A stretch of 64,000 nt of DNA from Clarireedia homoeocarpa (Eukaryota > Ascomycota > Leotiomycetes > Helotiales > Rutstroemiaceae). The stretch covers positions 310,001-374,000 of the forward strand of contig LNKV01000008.1 of the NCBI GenBank assembly GCA_001465935.1, read 5' to 3'. Under the pieces are notes generated by a model. It worked only from the letters and a program-made list of their open reading frames with translations, was not told the origin of the DNA and ran no database searches. Below are positions 24,119-37,188 of the stretch, one piece after another (position 1 is the stretch's first letter; every line of letters starts with the position of its first letter). A program made the position numbers and the translations under genes.

Positions 24119-26900
24119 ATGATAAATGGACTTCAGTCAAATGGAGAGAGGATTGATTGTACGGAAAGTGTTGATTCTGTGGCACTTCACTTGGCAAGCG
24201 GTAATGAGTGATTGATTGACGGATGAGATCGTCATATGAAGAATATATTGACTCTGTAGTAACGGTTACAATGCAAATGGTGCGCTAACCTCAAGGATGC
24301 GGCTGAAAGAAAGTTCGATTTTATTTGTTGAGGCTGTGTATGGCTGTCCAATATCGACATCATCAAAACTAGGGTTGCATACAAATACAGCTAAAAGGAT
24401 GATTAGTGGAGAATGCTTGTGGGAGAGCTTGCTTGCTAATAGAGATTTTCTCTGATATAGTTACATTATATGCGAGTATATGACCTTATGCACGGGATGC
24501 AAATCTGGTGTAGAATGCGGGTCATGAATGTACCTGAACTGCATGGCGTATACACCCATTGCCTGTAGAGAGCTTCTTAGTATGTAACTAATTCATCAAT
24601 AATGCTATGATGGGGATCGATTTTTGAAGGGTTGATGATTTTCAATGAATAGCTCTTACGCTGGCGATGATGTCACTACAGTAGCTGAATATCACTTGAG
24701 ATTCAGATCTTTACCAGCTGCCGTAAGGCTCACACAAGAAAGTCATTGTACCTGAATCGCATCGAAAACAGGATGGCAAAAAGATTCCCATAACCCTACG
24801 TAGGTAAATTGATCTGGTGGCAAGCTCGTTCACCCGTAGGTGGACCCCACTAGAGTAAGTCCACATAATCCTCTTGGCCAGACTTCTGACCGGGGCTCGG
24901 GGATAGCTTCCGCATCAGATAGTTCGTGATCGAACTCTGCTCTCGCCTCGAAAAAGATTCCCGTCTTCTAAGCAAGATCGTCAAGCTTACGGTAAGCAAT
25001 TTTGCCAAACCGTGCTCCGCAACGGCTCCCTATTCCGATGCTACATGGCGTATTACTGGGAAGACTATTCTGACTCCGCGGAGGTATGATGTCGGCTGAG
25101 GTGCCCAAAGGGGAAGTACGGCTTGATGTTAGAGTTTCTGTGTTTTGCTCATTGTCTACACCGTGCTTCTCTCGATCTTGTATTCCCTAACTTTAGTTAC
25201 TTTAGACTTTCCCGAGACTTGGGAAGATGGATATGAGTTGCGAGACTCGACGCTGAAAGTGGAGCAGCGTTCTCTTCCGAAGTCGTTGCGACTTTTCATA
25301 TTCTGATAACACTCGGAGACAAGGCTTGGTATACCCGCAGTAAGCAGTAATGGACGTTGTTATGTTCGTTGGTGTCTTCGGAAGCTTTCATTGGGATAAA
25401 TCCCGAACCAGCCTTGTTGATGCGACGACTCGATGTAACGGTGATGGCTTTCATCGTTCCGCTAAGCTGTACGTAACTGACTAAGGAGAGTAAGTTCTCG
25501 TCTCCTAACTTTGCAATTTTTGGGTTGACAGGGTGCGCGAAACCCGTTCCGTATTTTGGTTCCGCTAGAACGCTGGACCTAATTTAAATTTAGTTAAGGA
25601 GATTTTTATTTTAGGGGCGTTCCTCCGCGACAACGCCAAATCATGTCGTCGGATGAACGATTCCCGAAGCAAGATGATGACTGGATTTGATGCTTTGCTT
25701 TTTCATGTCGTAGGTGGGTGTGTCGACTCTGCATGTGCTTGATTGTGGTTGTAGATGCATACATAGATCTAGAACATGAGGGTGTGTGTGTGTCAGTCAG
25801 TGAGACTGTTCTTAGGGGGTATGTTGTGAGAGTGAGCACTGGTGGGTGTAGGCTGTTGGCCCAAACTCAGGGACAGGACAAGACAGCAGCGTAGAGCTAG
25901 GATCGGGGAACACGAACAGGATTTGTTGCGTAATAAGATAAATCTAGGTGATCTACGGATGAGACGTGCTGGAAATATCGGTGAGAAGAAGATATACGAC
26001 ATTTTGGAGCAGGTACAAACCCCAGGTCGTGGATATGTTACAGTTGGTGGAATTCAGAGAACCCGGGTTCTGGAAATTCCGGACCTAGAAGACAGACGTC
26101 TGTTGGCGGCGCGGGGTGAATCTCCGTCCCATGCTCTTGAAGGATTCGCTATGACGATGATGGCTCCGACCGGCGACCTCTTCCTTGAACTTGTACTGCC
26201 TGTCCCGAAATTTCGAGCCAGTCACATGTTTTGTTCTGTTGTTGTTCGGGGGCTTATGCTGTGATTAACGATTTATGCGAGGTGATAATGCTTCTCGACC
26301 ATTATGGACGATCTGATTGTGCTGTACTTGTTTGATTGGCCTTGTATAAGAAGTGCGGATCTTCATAAAGGTTGCCATCACCTTAATATTCAATACTTTT
26401 GGTAATTGTCGTGACTTGCGCGCATCAACGGAGGGAGCCATGTCGGATCTCTCGGAACTTGATTTCGTATTTGATTGATCGGACATCCTGTTTCCTGCAT
26501 ATTTGCGGGATTAAGGTTAAGCAGTTGCTTGGACCAAGAGCAACTGCAGCTTTGGCAAATACCTAGTACTGTCTGTACAAGTGCAAGACTGGAATCCTGA
26601 CGACAGATCACCGTTCGCGGTCCATTCAATCCATGTGTAAGTGATACTGCACGAGTCGGGCTCCAAGGCGAGTACCGTGAGACTGCCGATAAGGTGAACT
26701 CCGTGAGGTGCTTAAGCGTAAATCGGGCGGTGTGCAGTCTCCATAAGTTTACCCATAGGAATAGAAGATCGCTCTCCACAATGATGTAGATTTTGGCTAA
26801 AGCCGTGACTAGAACCTATGAGGCCACTCCAAACAAGAAGCACTACAGAGTGTGTTCATGAAGAGCCTGGCTGGTGTCTCGTAATGTAAGTGATTGAGTG

Positions 26901-26924
26901 AGGGATGAGGGATGAGGGATGAGG
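26901..26924. repeat. GGGATGA heptamer, three copies
   Basis: Three tandem GGGATGA units in non-coding sequence. Confidence 0.85.
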
Positions 26925-27978
26925 CGTTTTGGTTAGGCTCGACTCTCGCCTCCCGATGCTATTTTCCCACCCGCTGTCAGAGGTACCGTCAATCTTTGGC
27001 TCAGTGCTATATTACTTTTATATTAAAGACTGCGGGATGAAGTAACAATTCGCACGTGTCTGGTTCGCACTCGATCTCTTCAGCATGCAACATGCGAAAA
27101 GACGACGTGAGGTATACGGGAGTACGGCTCATGATGCCGTGTAACGGCTTCGGGCAGTTATCAGCTCTCGGCAGCAGCAGTTCGAAGGTTACGTTGAAGA
27201 AAGGGTACTACTGTAAAAGCATTGCATTGCACCGGAGCCAGTCGGAATTGGTGGATCTTCGAGCGGAGAGTGACCAGATACAACTTACTCACCCAACCAT
27301 CAGATGGAGTAGACTTTATCGACCCGAACCGCACCGTTGCAGTGCTATGTTGTTATGTATGTACTTGTGAAAAGCTCATCTCAAGGCTATTGGATGATTT
27401 CCTAAGGCCAGAAGAGCAAGCCCGAAATACTTTTGGGAACGTGCACTGCGCAGGTCCAGAATTGGCTGCATCGAGGCTGCATAGAGCGGGTGATGGTCCA
27501 AGTCAGGGGTCCCTTGACGTGTCTCATAAAGGAAAAGAAGACCCTCACACTCTATACTGTAGTTAGGAGCAGGAAACCCCACGCGCAAACTAGTTTAGTT
27601 CGTAGGGTCGGCAGGCTGAAAATGCTCTGCGATGGAATTGGAATTCCCTTTCAAGGAAACCCGTACGAAAAGCCTGAGATTGCCCAACGGTTGGAGAACG
27701 GGGGAGATTTCTAGCAAGCCAGCAGCTTTCGACAGTCGAGGTTCAACCGCGCGCTCTGGTCGCCGAAATTCAGGAGATGCTGTGGGACTCCACAACGCTA
27801 TACACTCTGTACAATGGAAACCAGGCAGAAAAAGAGAAGCGCGAGCGCCAGCAAGAAAATGACGACTATCGCAACCAGCCAACCATCGGGCTCGATGTAA
27901 CGCTATGGTGATGGAGAAATGGACAAGACGAGATTGATGGATAATTCCCCAGTCAATCGATTTATTGAAAAGAAGAAG

Positions 27979-28010
<32 letters not shown>
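27979..28010. repeat. 32-nt poly-A tract
   Basis: An uninterrupted run of 32 A residues preceded by GAAAAGAAGAAG, the longest homopolymer in the window. Confidence 0.95.
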
Positions 28011-28013
<3 letters not shown>

Positions 28014-28641
28014 GAATGCTGCAGTAACCACCATCTCGAATCTGATTTGTTCACTCTTGCAAAATGGGCCTTTTGGGCAGATGTAAGACTACTTCCGGCT
28101 TCCGGCTTATCAATGCTACCGTGAGGTGAACTTTGATACCACGTTCCCAATGTAAGTGCAAGCCGTCAATGACGCGGGTCAATGAAGCTGCATGTATCCA
28201 TCCTATCGCAAACATGAAAGGACTCAATGGCAGCAGCATGTATGCCACCCCCACCCATCCTGCTTTGCTTGCGTTCTGCTGCATCTTTCCACGATCTCGC
28301 GCACTGCATGCTCGTTCACCCGCTGTCCTCATTTCCCACAATTGGGATAGCATCCACATTCATAGTGCTCGCCGTCCAAAATGATAACCATCTCCACTTG
28401 ACTCGAGAGCCAAGGGCAGCGCGCGAAGGAGGTCTTCCCATATCCTGGAAACATCCGAAAGAGGAAGCAGGATGCGGTAAATTAAAATTATTACTACCAA
28501 TCAGGGTGGGCGGATGATGGCTGGAGGCTCGCGATCACCCCTTGAGAATTGCCGGAAAGGGAAGAATCTATGACTGCTGATAGGCTGTCGTGGTAGCCCC
28601 TCCTCATGGAGTACTTTGTATGTACAGTATGTACAGTATGT

Positions 28642-28686
28642 ACATAGTAGACAACTTTGTATGTAATCTTACATAGTAGACAACTT
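28642..28686. repeat. Direct repeat ACATAGTAGACAACTT
   Basis: A 16-bp sequence occurs at 28642-28657 and 28671-28686, flanked by TATGTACAG units. Confidence 0.85.
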
Positions 28687-28826
28687 CGTACGTAGACGTC
28701 ACGTATTGTCCGAAGCATACAAGCATACCTTTGTACTTGGTACCATTTCCACCGCTACCTGTTGTCTAGCTTGTCTCTTGGTGGCAAAGTCGGCGTGTCT
28801 ACGGTCCTAGACATGGCAATTTGTAA

Positions 28827-28904
28827 ACTCCCAAGGTTTGTAACCTCCCAAGGTTTGTAACCTCCCAAGGTTTGTAACCTCCCAAGGTTTGTAACCTCCC
28901 AAGG
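28827..28904. repeat. 17-bp minisatellite, four copies plus a partial fifth
   Basis: Unit CCTCCCAAGGTTTGTAA. Copies begin at 28827 (one mismatch), 28844, 28861 and 28878; the fifth diverges after ten bases. Confidence 0.92.
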
Positions 28905-31268
28905 TGCTGGTAACCCCTATGAGCCTTGGAATTAATCTTCCCAGGTCTCACCGTACCGAGAGCTTCCTTTTTCTATTCTTGCTTCTATCTAACTATCAAT
29001 AGCTTGGCCATTTGGCTAGGCGATAACCCAACTGAAACAAGAATTAATCCGGTGTACGAAAGACTGTAGCGACCTCGCAGACTTCTTCATACGAGTGAGC
29101 AGAATCAATATATCGACGGCCATCGTTTGTTCAGCCTCCTTCCTGTCCGCGCGGCTGGCAAAGCTTCCCACCCACCAATCTTCCTTTCGACCCTATCCCC
29201 CCTCTCCCCTCTCCCCCCCTCCCCCCTCCTCCCCCTCCTCCTCCTCCCCTCCCCAATGACTATTTACTCTTCGCATACTTCGTAGAACATTGTCCACCAG
29301 CTGCGAAGTATTGCCAGAAAGCAACACACTCTGGTGGTGCACTGAGCTGTCATTGGTTTGTGCGGCCGTTTCGTCACTCCCTCTTTCGGCAAAGCCATGG
29401 AGAACAGCGATCCTTGGTATGCTTGTTATCCTTGAACGCTCTCCAAGACTGTCTGCCCCTTGCATCTTCAATTTTTCTTCTCCATCACCTCTTGCATTAG
29501 TCAATATTGGACCCTGTTAATGGATGAATGTGAACGGTTTTCGACCACGAAGTACCCTTGACGCACTGCCTTCGGAGTACCACAAGTTCGCACCTCTTGC
29601 TCCACACATTCCTCGAGACTTTGGATCCAGAACCAGGGCCACAGTACAAGTCCCAGAATTGCTGGACAACAAGGTCCCTATTAACGACCCGGGAAAGACA
29701 CCCAAATTGACCTTCTTTTTCCCATCTGCTCAAGAAATCTCTGTTGAATCTTCCAAACCACGGAAAGCACGAAGGAAGGACGCATTTACGCATTCACGCA
29801 TTCACGCACGCATTTACACATTTCTCCGGCCTCTTCCTATCCATTCTAGCAAACACGCCGGTTCGCTTCCGCAGAGAGAAAGAGGCATTGTCATTGTAGG
29901 AAGTCGAAAGTTGGGAAAGCCGAAGTCGCGAGAAGTCGCGAGAAGTCGAATCAACATCAAATCAACATCAAATCCCACCCACCTTATTGATCGTCACCAC
30001 ACCACCAGGAAATACCCATCCAATCCGCACCCAATACCACCTCCCGCCCACCCATAAGGTCCATAACACATACCACACACATCACATCAATCACACTCTC
30101 ACCAGCTTTCGGTCTTTCGTACATACTGCGCACAGGAGAAACAGCCATCCATGGTCCAGCTTCTTTCGACATACATATCAAAACCCTGGAAAAACGAAGA
30201 TCGAAATCCAAATACGTTCAACCTCAATTCACATCACCTCACCCCATTTTCTCTTCCAACAAAGTCCTTGCGGTAACAAGGAAATTTGGTCGCATGCGAA
30301 GGAGGAGAAGTGATCGACCGTGTCAATTGGAGAAATACTGCGACCCTTGCTTACTTCTCCATCTGTGCGAACCATTTATTATCTCGAGCAAGGTACAACA
30401 GTAAGTACTTCAGCATCTGCATTGCGCCCAGAGCACCAGACGGGGGTGTAAGGTGCTTGTCTCTTCTCCAGTCTCGATCCCTCGATATTCTGCACTTCCT
30501 TTTACACTTCGAGTTTCAACGCATTGATTCCTCGTGTTTGAAGCATCACGAAAACCATTACCACACCACTGCATCCGAGACCTCGGCGTATTGACGAATT
30601 CACTCGCTCAACTCAGCACTTGATACACCAAATGCTTTGCCGTTAAATTTTGCCAGAACTTGCAAGCATCCCGACCGAACTTCCTCGTGGCATAACGGTT
30701 ATTACGGTTCCTAGACTAAATTTTTTTTGGACCGGACTTCCTGGTCAAGGCACGATAACGAGTACTATCAAAGCGGATGTTTAAGAGTCACTGACACTAC
30801 ACAATCTCTCCCCACAAACCAAACAACATAAGGAAAATAGTCGCTTTTACCCAAAAGAAAGTTCTTTTCTGACTCGTCAATTGGCGAACCTTCGTCCGAG
30901 GATCTAGATTCAGCCCATTTTGGTACGTATACAGTTCATTGTATTTGGCTGAGATCCGCGACATTCCAAACTTCCCACTCTCCATTCCTCTCTCAACCAC
31001 AACAAGCGAAATACTTTTCAGGCCTCTCTTGCTAACCCTCTCCACCAGGTTGCGTATAAACCGTGGCGAATACATACAATTGAAGAAGCACGAACCGTCA
31101 ACGAGAAATAAAACAACATATACAATCCTTCTCGTTTTATTCAATCGATCACGAATCGTTTCCCCACACCCGCTTAACTTTAGAAAAACAGGTGGAGCTC
31201 AATTTGGAATATCGAGATTCTCTTGACTTGACTCCATTGACAGTTACTTATACTTGGTTTTGATACCC

Positions 31269-31301
31269 ATGGTATCATCTTTAGGCAGTTCATCATGGTG
31301 A
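31269..31301 (+). promoter_or_regulatory. Possible uORF overlapping the RasGEF start codon
   Basis: An ATG at 31269 opens a ten-codon frame (MVSSLGSSSW) whose TGA at 31299-31301 lies just past the main ATG at 31295. If present in the mRNA it would make initiation at the main ATG depend on leaky scanning. A TTTAG at about 31280-31284 could instead be a 5'-UTR intron acceptor that removes it. Confidence 0.4.
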
Positions 31302-34300
31302 TGGAGTCTGAGCATTTGAAGCGAACGAGTGCCCAGGTCGCACCCCTCACAATACATAAGACTCGACCTTCTGTTAGCAGCAGTGGATCAAGCCACAGAA
31401 GGAATGCCTCATCACGGAGTAGTAACAAGACTACTTCTACTAGCAACCAATCGCAGATAACACCACCAGCTACGCCTAATGGTTCGCAGGAAGACCTGAA
31501 TCAAATGGACGTCTCTCAGCCCGTATTTCACAACTTTCTCCGAGCTTTTTATCCTTTCCACCCAACATATCTCATTTCTGATACCACAGTCACGCTTCCA
31601 TTGAATGAAGGGGACGTGATTTTAATACATTCTATACACACCAATGGCTGGGCTGATGGTACACTTCTTATGTCCGGGGCGCGTGGATGGCTGCCAACCA
31701 ACTACTGCGAAGCATATGATCCGGATTCAATGGCAAATCTTTTAAAAGCTTTACTGAACTTCTGGGACTTACTTCGAAGTGGTTTAACGACAGACAGCGA
31801 GATTTTTGGGAACCAGGATTTCATGAGAGGCATCATTGCTGGTGTTCGGTATCTATTGGTGAGGATCATTACTCTATTCGTTTCATGCTCAAATGCTGAC
31901 TGTTACTTAGGAAAAATCAAACTGTCTGACTAGGGAATCTCCAATCGTACAAGGCAATGAGACTCTTCGAAGAAATAGGAAGGCGCTCTTATCAGACCTA
32001 TCATCTCTTGTCAAGACAGCAAAGCGATTGCAGGACTTCGCTACCAATGCTCTAGCAGATATTGATGCGGATAATATTAATGATATCATCGATGAGATGA
32101 TCCTTAAGGCTTTCAAAATAGTTGTTAGGGGAGTTAGATTTCTGGACACCTTGGAAGACGATATCAAATCACGACAAGCAGTTCACAAGGCCATGGCAAC
32201 CGTTACTGAAGAATCCTACATCCCCCCAACTCCTCCTGCAGACTCGACGTCATTCAAGGATGTATCGCATACCGGTCCTGCAAACGACGCGACCTCTCAC
32301 GGGAACTCCACCCGAAGCTCGGCAAGTGGCGTACCTAGCTCATTGCGACCGGAGGACCAAGGCAAGCGACAGTCATACAAACGGCTGTCGACTGCCTGTC
32401 CGGCGGTAAAGTCACGTCCGATGTCAATTTCTTCTACCCAGCCTCAGAGACATTCCATTTCCCACCGTGTTTCCCTCATCGCTTCAGCACAGGACCGTCA
32501 AAACCTTGTTTCTGAAAAATTAAGCCAGAGCCATGATACCTTTCTTTCATACCTTGGATCATTTATCGGTCGCCTTCACCTTCAAAGCCAGTCATCAGCA
32601 GATCTTCTTACTACAGTGCGGCAATCAGTGACAGCTGGTCGAGGCTTGCTTACAGTTGTCGAAGCGGTATGTGCACATGACAGCCAAAGTGCTGACTCTC
32701 TAGGGAATGCACGAAATGCCATGTATGACAAAATCAACAAGCTTGTAATTGCCGCCCGAGAAATCATTAACTCGTCAGGAATTGCTGAGGATGATGTTGT
32801 AATGGCGCAACAAAACGGCGGTCTACTCATGGCCGCTACGAGCTGTGTAAAAGCCGCTGGAGAGTGTGTAGCGAAGACGAAATTTGTGATAGAACGAATT
32901 GGCGACTTTGAATTTGGTCAGGTGGAAGGTCTCGGAATCAATATAGCCTCGATAGGTGCTGTTTCGGGGCAAGCAGAGCAGCACAATCAGGAAGCACGAT
33001 ATGACGAACCAACGCCAGAAGAACCTTTAGCCCGTCCTCCACCTCCACCTCTGGTAATACCGAACACCTACGAAAAGCCACTACCAGAAGTACCCGCAGG
33101 ATCACCATCGGAGACTGATGCAAACCGCATGTCGACCACATCTCTTTTACCTCCACTCCCGAAAACGACCACGCCCTTGATGGGCCATGATGATTATAGT
33201 CCGTCGGATCGATCTTCCACAAATGATGGAGAGTTTCACTCCTACAGGTCTGGCAGCATTGCAGTATCTAGCACAGGTACTAGCAGCTCATACATGCGTG
33301 ATTCTGAATCGAGTATACTTTCTCGCACCTCTACTCGAGCAACCACACCTGACCTCGCATCCTCTGAACCTCGGAATCAGCCATCTCTATCTGACATTAG
33401 TATGAGCGATGGGAATTCGATGCACGCTGATGATCCTGATGATTTTGAGTCGAAGATGCTCGAGAAAACGTTTGCTCACGAGCTTTTACATAACAAGGAA
33501 GGCCATATTACCGGCGGATCACTTCCAGCCCTTGTTGAAAGACTTACTACACACGACTCAAGACCTGATTCTATGTTTGTATCCACGTTCTATCTGACCT
33601 TTCGATTGTTTGCATCTCCCATTGAGCTTGCGAATGCTTTGGTAGATCGATTCGACTACGTTGCCCAGAGTCCCCATATTGCATCGCCTGTAAGATTACG
33701 TGTCTATAATGTGTTCAAAAGCTGGCTTGAGTCTCACTGGCGAAACATGTCTGATTTTGAGGCTCTTCCCATCATCTCATCCTTTGCCCATGGAAAGCTC
33801 ACGGTTGTTCTCCCAGCATTTGGCAAGAGATTGTACGATCTGGTGCAAAAGGTTTCTGCAAACGATGGTCCTCTGGTGCCACGACTCGTGTCATCTATGG
33901 GCAAGACTAGTACATCTATGGGTCAGTATATACCTGCAGATTTGCCAGTTCCTCCCGTCATCATGACCAAAAGTCAAGCATCGCTTTTGAGAAACTGGAA
34001 GATGGGTGGAAGCAATCCCACCATTCTCGAATTCGACCCTCTTGAGCTGGCTCGCCAGCTCACCATCAAAAAGATGAATATCTTTTGCTCTATCATGCCA
34101 GAAGAGCTTCTCGGTTCTGAATGGACGAAGCGGGCTGCATCCAACGCAGTGAATGTACGAGCTATGTCCACCCTGTCGACTGATCTCTCGAACCTTGTAG
34201 CCGACACTATTCTGCAATACGACGATGCCAAGAAGCGAGCAACGATCATCAAGCACTGGATCAAGATTGCTGGCAGATGTCTAGAGCTCAACAATTATGA

Positions 34301-34898
34301 TTCCTTGATGGCTATCATCTGCTCTCTGAATTCTTCCACCATTGTCAGGTTAAAGAAGACGTGGGACATGGTGTCCCAAAAACGCAAAGACATGCTCGGA
34401 GGACTCCAAGCTGTTGTTGAGCCGGAGAAGAACTACGCAGTACTTCGTCGAAGACTTCATGATCATGTTCCTCCATGTCTTCCTTTCGTTGGCACCTATC
34501 TTACCGATTTGACATTCGTCGATGCTGGCAACCCAGCCACAAAGCAGTTACCTGGATGTAGCTCCAGCGAGAGCATGTCCGTCATCAACTTTGATAAACA
34601 TACGCGAACTGCTAAAATTATTGGTGAGCTGCAACGGTTCCAGATCCCATACCGACTCGTAGAAGTACCAGAGCTTCAAGAGTGGCTACAAGCACAAATC
34701 GTTCGAGTTAAATCATCCTCGGACCACGAAAACGTACAGCAATACTACAGAAAATCTCTATTGCTGGAGCCCCGAGATACCTTGCATGCTAAACCAAGTC
34801 CTGTGGACTCGGCAGCCTCAGTAAACTCCTCTCACCAGAGGGAGAAGTTCGATCTCTTTGGGTGGACACATTCTTCCAAAGATAAAACACCGATTTGA
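31295..34898 (+). CDS. Ras guanine-nucleotide exchange factor, Cdc25 type, with SH3 domain
   Basis: Exons 31295-31858 and 31911-34898 with a 52-nt intron (GTGAGG...TTAG). The product is 1183 aa. Order of parts: Ser/Thr-rich N-terminus; SH3 domain at about 78-140 (FLRAFYPFHPT, GDVILIHS, GWADGTLL, GWLPTNYCE); helical middle region from about residue 189; proline-rich RPPPPPLVIP near 563; long Ser-rich linker; RasGEF_N at about 690-830 (HITGGSLPALVERLTTHD, STFYLTFRLF); catalytic Cdc25 domain at about 885-1125 (LEFDPLELARQLT, NYDSLMAIICSLNSSTIVRL, PCLPFVGTYLTDLTF). This layout is that of yeast Cdc25, which exchanges GDP for GTP on Ras at the membrane and feeds the cAMP/PKA pathway. Next-door genes show no functional link. 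All key blocks look intact. Confidence 0.93.
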
Positions 34899-35815
34899 AC
34901 CACTTTACCGCCCTCCTCAATTACCACTTACTCCGAAACACCTACAACACGCATGTCTTCATGATCGTCCGTTGATTTGATACCCACTTTGAATAGCGTT
35001 TTAGCGATTGGTTTTTCAGGCTCTCCTTACATATGAGAGCTTTTGGCGTTTTAAGTTACGATGTTCTCATCAGCTTCCTGGAAGCTGCTCTTAATTGTTT
35101 TTTTTACGACGCATACGGACATTTGCGTATTGAATACCATTAGTTGGGAATCGACCGCTTTGCGGGTTGAAGTTGAATGAGTCCTAGGACGAAAAAAGCA
35201 TTTTACTGATAATTGTATACTGATCGAACCGGATTGTACATCATATCTTCCAATTCTTTTCTTTTTTTTCTTCTCTTTTTCTTTTGTATTTTTTGTACGG
35301 CTTGTAGCACATTTCGATTTGCTGACGAAGAAGAATATTCGTTGACCATCTGCAAAAGAGGTCCGGTTGGCTATGAAAGATAGGATTATGCCTTTGGGCA
35401 AAAGCTTTTTGCATTTATTTAGTATGTGGGCTTTGGATGAAAGCGATTATGATAGTGAAGGGAGCGCTATTCTGGCTGGCTGCATACACACACAAAAAAG
35501 TATTTGGTACACGAAAGAGCTCGCGCTTGAATAATTCATAAGTTATTATTTAGGTGTTCTGACTGGAAGGGGATGGAGGGACAACGGCATGCTAGGAGTG
35601 GGGTGTTTGCTTATGTGGGTTGCTAGTCAGGTCAGGGGCAGGATGTCTGGGATGGAATTGGAGGAGGGGAAAAGGCAGGCTTATCAGGATAAGATACGGG
35701 GTAGGATGGGAAGGATCAAATGGAAAAATAGCTAGCTAGCCCGGCTTGTACCCATAAGGGCAAATAAATGTTAATGAAGATTATGACAACCAAGACATCG
35801 TGCTTGCTTCTTGTT
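34899..35815. other. 3' flank of the RasGEF gene
   Basis: AT-rich with poly-T and TTTTC tracts around 35257-35300. No gene seen. Confidence 0.6.
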
Positions 35816-36230
35816 CACCAGTGGGTGCACTAACTCATTCAACAGCCGAGTCATAACCACAAAAATCTCACCAAATTTGAGAACTTCAAATATTTATTAG
35901 AATCTGAGATTTTGAGATTATACTTCCAAACTTATATGATCTTTTATTTAAGCATTAGAGAGTCTTCGTCTTTTTTCTAGAAATCGAACTCTCAAAAGTA
36001 CAGATTTTAGCTTTTTTTTATTAGAGTGAAATTTTCATCTTTAAATAACTTTATCAATAAAAATATTAAAAATCTTAGGAAAGCTATTTGAGATTATCTC
36101 GGAGTAAGAAATCATTTAACTCAACATTTGAATCATAATCTCAATAATTGGTTTTTTGATAAATTTCTAAAGTGCTCAAATTTGGGTGTGTTTTCAAGAA
36201 GTGTTGAATGAGTTAGTACACCCACTGGTG
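35816..36230. mobile_element. MITE-like non-autonomous DNA element, 415 bp
   Basis: The ends are 29-bp terminal inverted repeats (35816-35844 and 36202-36230; CACCAGTGGGTG...TTCAACA) with one mismatch. Imperfect complementarity continues inward, for example CACCAAATTTGAGAACTT on the left against CACCCAAATTTGAGCACTT on the right arm's complement. The interior is very AT-rich and has no open frame. Both ends are flanked by GTT, which may be a 3-bp target duplication or chance. Size, inverted ends and lack of coding point to a MITE moved by an unrelated transposase; the superfamily cannot be assigned from the ends alone. It lies in the region between the RasGEF and MET6. Confidence 0.8.
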
Positions 36231-37188
36231 GTTTTAATGTTTGGGTGATGTGTCCTCGCATCGCATCGTGTGTATCTTTCTGCATTCGCATGAGTCGAAC
36301 GTAAGTTTAAAGTGGTTGGTCGCTATAGAGGGGATACAGAATAGAGGAGGGATAAGCATGAAGGGAGAATCAGGATCTCGCTAATTCGGACTCCGAGCGA
36401 GGGTGAGGCTGGGCTGGTGTGGGGCCGGGTGTCGGAGTGGTAGGAGGTGTCGGTGGTTGGGTTAGATATCCAGAGTACAGAGTGAGTTAAGGTAGAGGAT
36501 TTTCGAAGGCAAGGACTGAGAAGGAGGCGAGCTGGGATACAGACAGGAGACAGGATTGTGAGGGAACTGCAATTGGCAAAAGGAAGATATCGACGACAGA
36601 TACTTCATATTCGTTCATCTACCCGCCAACCCATGTTGCCCAGTGACAGGACCCTTCTTGTCGGCCTCCAAATGCTCCACGTTGGAAAATCTCTGCAGAA
36701 CAGACCACCTGAGTAAAAGAAAGAAAAGTATCGATCACGTGGCGAGTCTTTATCTCTTTGCCTGGACAACTGCAATATTCGCCATACCTTATTCTCGGCG
36801 CTAGTCCTAGGCGGGGTTCAGTCCATGCAAGCCACCCCCTCCTCCCACATATCTTAGTCCCTCAATTTTTTTAAGCTCCCAACACCACACGACACACAAA
36901 CTCTGCCTCCTCCAACACAACACACCGCTTCCCATCTTACTTCTTCTCACTCCTCATACAAATACCTCTTCCTCTCCTCCATCCTTCCTCCATCCTTCCT
37001 TTGAATCCTTTCATAGAGTGTTGAATCTTCTTCCGCTTTTCATCAAATAGGTTCTTCCATTCGAAAAAGTCTTTTCAAGGTCTCCGACTTCGGTGTCTGG
37101 ATCCTTTTCATCACGCAATCGTTCGTTGGTACGATTCAATTGTCGACAGTTTCTTCGTCCCTCTTCACAACTCCTACATACCGCAAAT
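36231..37188. other. MET6 promoter and 5' UTR
   Basis: Contains a CACGTG box and, from about 36830, a long CT-rich tract typical of highly expressed fungal genes. No other gene. Confidence 0.65.
36736..36741. promoter_or_regulatory. CACGTG box upstream of MET6
   Basis: TCACGTGG sits about 450 bp before the MET6 ATG. In yeast TCACGTG is the Cbf1 site shared by sulfur-metabolism genes; here the binder is inferred. Confidence 0.45.

Larger units (their letters stand above)
20878..31268. other. 10.4-kb region with no supported gene
   Basis: No open frame here shows recognisable protein sequence, and none can be joined into a convincing spliced gene. The longest (25842-26264, 140 codons) starts only with GTG and looks random. 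The left third (about 21540-22800) is strongly pyrimidine-rich. The last 1.8 kb is presumably the promoter and 5' UTR of the RasGEF. Repeats are listed separately. Non-coding transcripts cannot be excluded from sequence alone. Confidence 0.55.

Noticed and set aside
25842..26264. 140-codon + strand open frame
   Set aside because: Begins with GTG only, composition looks random, no domain or splice partners.
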